Part shown: positions 1-4,870 of the stretch, piece by piece
Layout of the letters: every line of letters starts with the position of its first letter
Numbering within the stretch: position 1 is the stretch's first letter
Source: Betaproteobacteria bacterium
GTDB taxonomy: Bacteria > Pseudomonadota > Gammaproteobacteria > Burkholderiales > Burkholderiaceae_C
Assembly (NCBI GenBank): GCA_009927195.1
Contig: RFNL01000314.1
Coordinates: forward strand, 1 to 10,033
Length of the DNA stretch: 10,033 nt
Direction of reading: 5' to 3'
Made by a program: the position numbers and the translations under genes
Notes under the pieces: generated by a model
Database searches by the model: none
Told to the model about the DNA's origin: nothing
What the model saw: the letters and a program-made list of their open reading frames with translations, nothing else

Positions 1-426
1 TGAATCCACTTGCGCCAGCAAGGTGGTGGGCACCTGAACAAAGGGCACGCCTCGCATGTAGCAAGCGGCGGCAAAGCCCGTCATGTCACCGACCACACCC
101 CCGCCTAAAGCGATGAGCACCGTTCGCCGGTCACAAGCCTTGGCCAGCAACACATCAAATATTTGATGCAAGGTCTCCCAGTTTTTGTGCGCTTCGCCAT
201 CGGGCAAAGCCAGCACATGAATTTGGGCAAAATGCGGGGCCAAGGCCGCTTGCAAGCCCTTGGCAAACAGCGGGGCCACGGTGGTGTTGGTGACGATGAG
301 CGCGCTATTGGCCTCGGGCAGGTTGGCCCAGGTGCCGGGCGCAAACAGCAAGTCCGCCCCAATCAGGATGGGATAGCTGCGCTCGCCCAAATGGATGTGA
401 ACGGTCTGATCAGTAAGTTGGGCCAT
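1..426 (-). CDS. aroB: 3-dehydroquinate synthase, N-terminal 142 residues (cut by window edge)
   Basis: AroB is the cytoplasmic NAD- and metal-dependent enzyme that cyclises DAHP to 3-dehydroquinate, the second step of the shikimate pathway. Translating the reverse strand from ATG at 426 gives 142 codons without a stop up to base 1. The frame shows the substrate/NAD region LPDGEAHK (residues 75-81), the glycine-rich NAD loop ALGGGVVGD (106-114), and the following family signature with TGFAAACYMRG and QVPTTLLAQVDS at the edge, where the family normally continues SVGGKT. About 220 residues, including the metal ligands, lie outside the window. The start sits 8 nt after the aroK stop, as expected for co-transcription and coupling, though I see no strong Shine-Dalgarno sequence. 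The identification is secure; only the exact start is inferred. Confidence 0.95.
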   Translation of the reverse strand, partial: MAQLTDQTVHIHLGERSYPILIGADLLFAPGTWANLPEANSALIVTNTTVAPLFAKGLQAALAPHFAQIHVLALPDGEAHKNWETLHQIFDVLLAKACDRRTVLIALGGGVVGDMTGFAAACYMRGVPFVQVPTTLLAQVDS

Positions 427-434
427 GACACAGT

Positions 435-1007
435 TCAGTGTGAGGGGGAAGCGGCTGACGCCACAGGGCTGGGGGACGGCACCCCGAGCGCCTGAGCAGG
501 TTCGACGGATCGCTCCAAGTGCTGCATCACACCTTGCACCATGGCACCCACCGATGGGCGCGGGCTTTCAATCACATGGTGGGCTGCGGCGCGGTAGAGG
601 GGATCGCGCAGTGCAAACAGGTCCTGCAATCGCTGCAAGGGATCGTTGACTTGCAACAAAGGGCGTTTGCGATCATGGCGCAACCGGCGAAACAGTTCCT
701 GCGGGCTGGCATACAGGTAAAACACCGGACCAGTTTGTCGCAGCAATGCCCGGTTTTGCTCGCTCAAGACCGAACCACCGCCTGTGGACAACACCCCCTC
801 AGTTTGCCGGGCCAATTCGGTCAGTACATCGGTTTCCACTTCTCGAAAGCGTGCTTCGCCCTGGCGCTCAAAATACTCTCGAATTGAGCAACCCAAGCGT
901 TGTTCAATCGCGTGATCCGAGTCCACAAAGGGAATGTCGAGTCGGCGGGCCAATTGGCGACCCACCGTGGATTTGCCACAACCTGGCATACCAACCAATA
1001 CCAACAA
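435..1007 (-). CDS. aroK: shikimate kinase, TTG start, with a C-terminal tail
   Basis: AroK phosphorylates shikimate with ATP in the cytoplasm (fifth shikimate-pathway step). The 190-residue product has the Walker A loop GMPGCGKST (6-14), the shikimate/Mg region FVDSD (27-31), FRE (54-56, shikimate-binding Arg55), the glycine motif STGGGSV (74-80), the lid RKRPLL (113-118) with catalytic-type Arg115, and DPLYR (135-139). Between an in-frame stop at 1050-1052 and the P-loop no ATG or GTG precedes the first beta strand, so a TTG start is needed. TTG at 1007 lies 6 nt after AAAG and 11 nt after the pilQ stop; TTG at 1004 is the alternative. The family is usually about 170-175 residues; the last 20 or so here are a Pro/Ser/Ala-rich tail of low complexity with no catalytic motif. 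It lies between pilQ and aroB, the common proteobacterial arrangement. Confidence 0.95.
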   Translation of the reverse strand: MLVLVGMPGCGKSTVGRQLARRLDIPFVDSDHAIEQRLGCSIREYFERQGEARFREVETDVLTELARQTEGVLSTGGGSVLSEQNRALLRQTGPVFYLYASPQELFRRLRHDRKRPLLQVNDPLQRLQDLFALRDPLYRAAAHHVIESPRPSVGAMVQGVMQHLERSVEPAQALGVPSPSPVASAASPSH

Positions 1008-1018
1008 AGGGAGCTTTC

Positions 1019-2575
1019 TTAGCGTGCAGGTGCACTGGAGTTGACCATTTTAGGGCTTATGAAAACCAGTAACTCTTGCTTTTTGGAGCTGCGCAAACTG
1101 TTCTGAAACAGCCATCCCAAGCCCGGGATATCGGCGAAAAAAGGCACCTTGTTGCGACCGTTGGACTCGTTGAGTTCGTAAATCCCGCCGATCACCACCG
1201 TGCCACCATCTTCCACCAGCACCTGGGTATTGACATGCTTGGTGTCAATGGCAAAACCAGCGGTGGTGGACTGGCCCACGCTGTCTTTGCTGATGTCCAG
1301 GTCCAAAATGATTCCGCCGTTGGGTGCAATTTGGGGAGTCACCTCCAGCTTCAGGTTGGCCTTGCGAAAGGCGATCGAAGTTGCCCCGCTGGATGTGGCG
1401 GTTTGGTAGGGCAACTCAGTGCCTTGCTCAATGACGGCCTTGGTTTGGTTGGCCGTGACCACCCTGGGGCTGGACACCACTTTGCCTTGACCATCGGATT
1501 CCAAGGCTGAGATTTCCAAGCCCAACAAGCGGGTTTTGGATGCGTCATAAATCGACACCGCCACCGTGGCGGCGGCTGCCCCATTGATGGCTGCTGCGGG
1601 TAAATTGACCATGCTGCCCGATACATCGGTGGCAGCAGCGGTCACCCCTGGTACGCGTGCATTGTTGACAACCGCGCCCAAGTTGTTGCCCACCCCTTGG
1701 GCCGCGCCAGCGGCATCGATGGCACCCAAACGCACTCCCAGGGCTTTGCTGAAGGTATCGGTGGCTTCGACGATGCGCGCCTCGATCAATATTTGCCGCA
1801 AAGGCACGTCGATGCGGGCCAGCATTTGCGCCACCTGCTCCAAACGATCGGCCACATCGGTGACAAACACCTGGTTGGTGCGCGGTTCGGCCATGACACT
1901 GCCCCTGGGACTGAGGATGCGCGGGTTGCCGCTGAGGCTGGCCAAAGTTCCACTGGGATTGGCTGAATGGGGGTTGTAGGGGTTCCAAGGGGCTGCGCCA
2001 ACCATGGCACTGGCCTGAGTTCCCAACAAATACGCCAACACCTCACTGGCGCGCGCATAGCTGAGTTCAAAGGCGCGGGTTTGCAAAGGCTCAAGGGCTT
2101 GTAGGGCCTGGCGGGCCTCCAGGTTTTTTTTCTCGCGCGCACTGATCTCGGCCTGGGTTGCCACCCACAACACCTCACCTTGGCGTTGATAGGCCAGCCC
2201 TTTGGCTTGCAGCAAGGCGTCCAGGGCCACCACCCAGGAGACATCTTTGAACCGCACTGTCACATGGCCCGTCACCGAATCGGATACCACCACATTCAAA
2301 CCCGTAAAGTCTGCAATCACCTGCAAAGCAGCCCGCATCTCGATGTTTTGAAAATTCATCGACAAGACTTGTGCTTTGTCGCTGGGTGGCGCCGCGCCAT
2401 TGGCGGGCGTCGGTGTGCCCCCCATGCCTTGGGTCCAAGCCGGGCCGCTTGCCCACAATGTGGATAAAGATAAAACCGCGAATAAAAGCCAATGACCCAC
2501 TGGCCCGCCAAAGCCGCTATGGGGCTGAAGCTTCGCGCCAATGGCCCAGCCCAGTGTCAGTTGTGTCTGATTCAT
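1019..2575 (-). CDS. pilQ: type IV pilus outer-membrane secretin PilQ, short form without AMIN domains
   Basis: PilQ forms the multimeric outer-membrane pore through which the type IV pilus emerges. The product from ATG at 2575 is 518 residues. It has a signal sequence with a long polar N-region and a hydrophobic core at about 29-42, then a short Gly/Pro linker. The N0/STN domain follows (about 69-139), then an N1-type domain (about 165-257) interrupted by an Asn/Ser/Pro/Gly-rich insertion (about 190-225), and the secretin beta domain (about 260-511) with VPFFADIPGLGWLF (477-490). Usual PilQ proteins are around 700 residues because one or two AMIN domains precede N0; here there is no room for them. 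The start is chosen because its ATG overlaps the preceding stop (ATGA, 2572-2575), with AAGG about 9 nt upstream; the open frame continues upstream to 2662 inside the previous gene, which I reject. Secretin identity is certain. Confidence 0.95.
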   Translation of the reverse strand: MNQTQLTLGWAIGAKLQPHSGFGGPVGHWLLFAVLSLSTLWASGPAWTQGMGGTPTPANGAAPPSDKAQVLSMNFQNIEMRAALQVIADFTGLNVVVSDSVTGHVTVRFKDVSWVVALDALLQAKGLAYQRQGEVLWVATQAEISAREKKNLEARQALQALEPLQTRAFELSYARASEVLAYLLGTQASAMVGAAPWNPYNPHSANPSGTLASLSGNPRILSPRGSVMAEPRTNQVFVTDVADRLEQVAQMLARIDVPLRQILIEARIVEATDTFSKALGVRLGAIDAAGAAQGVGNNLGAVVNNARVPGVTAAATDVSGSMVNLPAAAINGAAAATVAVSIYDASKTRLLGLEISALESDGQGKVVSSPRVVTANQTKAVIEQGTELPYQTATSSGATSIAFRKANLKLEVTPQIAPNGGIILDLDISKDSVGQSTTAGFAIDTKHVNTQVLVEDGGTVVIGGIYELNESNGRNKVPFFADIPGLGWLFQNSLRSSKKQELLVFISPKMVNSSAPAR

Positions 2576-3555
2576 GGCCGTGCCTTGGGTGAAAGGGGAG
2601 TTGTGTGGTTGGAAACGAGTGCCACTTTGGGGGTGGGCCAATGTAAAAAATGCGGTTCCCAATGTCCTTGCGCGTTGCGCTGGATCTGGCGCAAAACCAA
2701 GTGATCATCACCGATGTGTTGCACCCGACCATGCTGACGGCCCACGTGCGCACCCACGGCCACCCGATGCAAGGTATTACCAGCTTGAACCACAGCCATA
2801 CGCTGATTGCCTTGTTGCAGCCAACCCACCCACTCGATTTGGTGGAGGTCGAACGCTTCCAAGGCCTCACGAGTGCGTTTCAGTTCGGGGGCCAGCCATT
2901 GCTGGCGTCCCGGTTGCCGGCTGAGTTGTTCATGCCAATGCACCAGCAACGCTTGCTCATCGAGCAAGGCCCCTCCATCGATCCTGTGGGTGGACACTGG
3001 CTTGGGGGCCAGTGGCGGTGCTTGCGCCGCCACTTCCCAACGGAGTTGCCAAGGACCCATGTGGTCAAGGCGCAGCAACTCCACCTGCAACGGCGTTGCC
3101 TCCTGGGAAAGTTGTGCCATCAAATGGGTCACCGCAAGGGACGGGCCTTGCGCGACTGCCCGCCACCTTGCGCTGACAGCAGATCCCGCCGCACCCGTCA
3201 GCGGCGACCAGGTCACTGGCAATGCCCAAGCCGCCGGGTTCGATGCCTGTGTCGGTTTGTGTTGCGCCTGCGCGACCCGCATGGTTTGCACCTGCTGTTG
3301 CAACTCAGGCAAGGCCTGACGCATTTGCTCACCCGCCTGTTGTTGCGCGAGCAAGACTTCGTGGGCTTGTTGCAATGCCGTTATCGATTGCCATGTGGGC
3401 CATAAAGATGCAATGCATGCGGCCAAAGCCACGCCCACCCCGGTGCCAAGCGCGGCCACTTGTTGACCCAAAGTCCAGGCCCAGGGCGCATCCCAGCGCC
3501 ATGCCTGCACAGGCTGGTGCGGTACTGACAGCGCGTTGCTGGCCGAAAGGTTCAT
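2572..3555 (-). CDS. pilO-pilP: PilO-PilP fusion protein of the type IV pilus alignment complex
   Basis: PilO (inner membrane) and PilP (normally a separate lipoprotein) link the PilM/PilN platform to the PilQ secretin across the periplasm. Here one 327-residue frame carries both. Residues 1-32 are a cytoplasmic tail, about 33-52 a membrane segment, about 56-95 a Gln-rich coiled coil, and about 115-178 a PilO/GspM-like ferredoxin-fold region ending QLRWEVAAQ. A Pro-rich linker follows. Residues about 218-306 match the PilP beta domain: LEAFDLHQIEWVG (232-244), LQQGNQRMAVV, HRVAVGAHVG, GRVQHIGDDHLVL, GHWEP. No second signal peptide or lipobox cysteine lies between the two parts. The start ATG at 3555 overlaps the pilN stop (ATGA); a longer frame from 3600 exists but runs inside pilN. 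The pilQ start overlaps its own stop. The PilP half is certain; the PilO half rests on order, topology and coiled coil. Confidence 0.9.
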   Translation of the reverse strand: MNLSASNALSVPHQPVQAWRWDAPWAWTLGQQVAALGTGVGVALAACIASLWPTWQSITALQQAHEVLLAQQQAGEQMRQALPELQQQVQTMRVAQAQHKPTQASNPAAWALPVTWSPLTGAAGSAVSARWRAVAQGPSLAVTHLMAQLSQEATPLQVELLRLDHMGPWQLRWEVAAQAPPLAPKPVSTHRIDGGALLDEQALLVHWHEQLSRQPGRQQWLAPELKRTREALEAFDLHQIEWVGWLQQGNQRMAVVQAGNTLHRVAVGAHVGRQHGRVQHIGDDHLVLRQIQRNAQGHWEPHFLHWPTPKVALVSNHTTPLSPKARP

Positions 3556-4129
3556 GGCTGCGCCCGCACTGGGTTGCTGGGGATGGCTGTCCAGCGCCAT
3601 TCAAAGGCCCACCAACTGTCGGGCATGCCTTGCGGGTCTGGCACCGGCTCAGATTCCATGGACATCACCTGCACACCCGCCAGGCCCGAGCGCTGCTGCC
3701 ATTGCTTGAGCACCAGGGCTGCATCTGCGGCCTGCAGCGCATGCCCGCCACTGTCAGGCCTTGCGCATTCCACACCAAACGTTCCAGGTGCAAGGGGGGT
3801 GTGAGAGCCGCAGCCAAAGCTTGCCAAGGGTGCCAGGGCTGGTGCGTGGTCGTTGGCGCTTGGCTTTGACCCAATTGGGCGCTTTGCAAGGCTTGGCGCT
3901 CTTGGGTCCAGCGCTGGTGGGCCAGTCGATCGGGGCCCTGTGCATCGATCTGGGCTTGTACTTGCGCGTTCATTTCGGTCCATTGCCCAAGCTGCCAAGC
4001 CAAAACGCCCGCCGCAGATGCCCAAACCAGCAAAGAAATACCCACAGTCCAGGTCCAACGCTGGCGCCACCAACGGCGTTGGCGCTGCCACAAGCGCTCA
4101 CGCTCGGGCAACAAATTGACGGGCATCAT
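3552..4129 (-). CDS. pilN: type IV pilus inner-membrane protein PilN, one-base frameshift
   Basis: PilN is a bitopic inner-membrane protein whose short cytoplasmic N-terminus (xNLLP motif) docks into PilM and whose periplasmic part pairs with PilO. Residues 1-129 read from ATG at 4129: MMPVNLLPERE, a basic Arg/Trp stretch, a membrane segment (about 28-48), a coiled coil, then LERLVWNAQGLTVAG. The frame then leaves the family pattern, while the next frame continues it exactly (HALQAADAALVLKQW ... WWAFEWRW ... stop at 3552). The 578-bp span is one base short of 193 codons, so a single missing base in the GGGC at 3743-3746 explains it; the repaired protein has 192 residues, a normal length. Left as it is, the protein would end out of frame at 3665 and lose its C-terminal periplasmic region. 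Start and stop overlap pilM and pilO by ATGA, supporting the repaired reading. The ATG at 4126 is an alternative start. Confidence 0.88.
3743..3746 (-). other. frameshift site in pilN
   Basis: On the coding strand the four bases GGGC (3746 to 3743) end the first frame at Ala-Gly. Re-reading base 3743, as if one G or C were missing here, joins it to the downstream frame beginning His-Ala-Leu. It is not a standard X XXY YYZ slippery heptamer. Confidence 0.8.
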
Positions 4130-4728
4130 GCGACAAACCGGCGCAAGGCCAGACCCATGGCCAAGGCACTGGCCTGTTCGTTGTGCCGCCCTGGCACCAA
4201 GCGTTGGGCATGAGCGCGCCAGCGCTGCATGGCCTGTGAACTGATGTCCACCACCCAGGGCAGCAAACCTGCGCGTCGCACCCATTCGAGCATGGGCTGC
4301 AGGTCTTGCAAGGGCAGCGCAAATACCCCGTAGGTTGACTCCTTGGGGCTTGCGCCCTCTTGCAAAGCATAGTCCCAGCTCACCTGGGACATGTCCCAGG
4401 GCAGCAGGTCGCGCAGGTGCAAGCCAATTTGAAAGTGCAGGTCTTCCCCTTGCAATCGGGTATCAAATGCCATGGCCTGATGCCACACCAGGGCGTCGGG
4501 CACGGCCAATGCCACCCGCCGCACCCGGCTGGCGCTGCGCCGCCAAGCCTGGGCCAAAGCCAGACTGGGGTCAGCTTGGCCTTGCCAACTTTCTTGCTCG
4601 CAAAAACTCAATCGCCAACCTTGCGCGGGGTGACCGTCCACCGCCACCAGGCTCAAGTCCCCCTCGCCCCAGTCCACTCCCAACAAGGCTTGACGACCCG
4701 AACGTGTTATGGTGCTAAACCATGACAT
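4126..4728 (-). CDS. pilM: PilM-like actin-fold pilus protein, shortened internally
   Basis: PilM is the cytoplasmic actin-like ATP-binding protein that holds the PilN N-terminus. The product has 200 residues against about 350 in the family. Residues 13-30 (QALLGVDWGEGDLSLVAV) match the first phosphate-binding strand pair; 72-120 match the AVP...W/F...QI...LLPWD...SWDY stretch that starts the PilM core; 135-170 match the strand-helix ending VVDISSQAMQRW. The sequence then passes directly to RLVPGRHNEQASALAMGLALRRF, which resembles the last line of the family. Roughly 140-150 residues carrying the second phosphate loop and the adenosine-binding subdomains are missing, with no frameshift or stop to explain it. 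The start ATG at 4728 is chosen because AAGGAG ends 6 nt before it; an ATG at 4734 touches that ribosome site. Its stop overlaps the pilN start. ATP binding is doubtful; binding of the PilN tail is possible. Confidence 0.88.
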   Translation of the reverse strand: MSWFSTITRSGRQALLGVDWGEGDLSLVAVDGHPAQGWRLSFCEQESWQGQADPSLALAQAWRRSASRVRRVALAVPDALVWHQAMAFDTRLQGEDLHFQIGLHLRDLLPWDMSQVSWDYALQEGASPKESTYGVFALPLQDLQPMLEWVRRAGLLPWVVDISSQAMQRWRAHAQRLVPGRHNEQASALAMGLALRRFVA

Positions 4729-4734
4729 GTGCAT

Positions 4735-4740
4735 CTCCTT
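4735..4740 (-). promoter_or_regulatory. ribosome binding site of pilM
   Basis: The reverse strand reads AAGGAG, a full Shine-Dalgarno match, ending 6 nt before ATG at 4728 and 0 nt before ATG at 4734. The spacing selects 4728 as the start. It is the best ribosome site seen in the pil operon and serves its first gene. Confidence 0.8.
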
Positions 4741-4763
4741 GGATGTGAAAGCGGATCCTAGCG

Positions 4764-4792
4764 ATGAATGCTTTTGGTTTCAATACCGTCAA
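4764..4792 (-). promoter_or_regulatory. possible sigma-70 promoter of the pilM operon
   Basis: On the reverse strand TTGACG (4792-4787) is followed after 17 nt by ATTCAT (4769-4764). The -35 box is good and the -10 box weak. It would start transcription about 30 nt before the pilM ATG. The -35 box overlaps the left arm of the inverted repeat at 4790-4812. Confidence 0.4.
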
Positions 4793-4812
4793 CCCGATGC
4801 ACGAACGGGTTG
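4790..4812. repeat. perfect 7-bp inverted repeat between pilM and ponA (operator or hairpin)
   Basis: CAACCCG (4790-4796) and CGGGTTG (4806-4812) are exact reverse complements separated by 9 nt. The pair overlaps the proposed -35 box of pilM and the proposed -35 region of ponA, so a bound regulator could affect both genes. On the plus strand the arms are followed by TATTTTTTTATAA, so the same bases could also fold as a terminator-like hairpin with a T tract. Confidence 0.5.
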
Positions 4813-4826
4813 TATTTTTTTATAAT
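4798..4826 (+). promoter_or_regulatory. probable sigma-70 promoter of ponA
   Basis: A consensus -10 box TATAAT lies at 4821-4826. The hexamer 17 nt upstream (TGCACG, 4798-4803) is only a partial -35 match. The T-rich spacer is typical of strong beta-proteobacterial promoters. Transcription would begin near 4833, giving a leader of about 38 nt before the ATG at 4871. Confidence 0.6.
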
Positions 4827-4870
4827 TGGCGTTTTGCCTCACCGCAACGGTCGCACCGTGGCGGTTGCCC

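Noticed and set aside
2650..3405. A 251-codon open frame antisense to the pilO-pilP fusion
   Set aside because: Composition is Arg/Cys/His-rich without domains, as expected for the shadow of a Gln/Ala/Leu-rich gene.
3740..3752. Programmed frameshifting in pilN
   Set aside because: There is no canonical slippery heptamer and no evident stimulating hairpin or internal ribosome site, and ponA has a similar one-base loss, so error or mutation is simpler.
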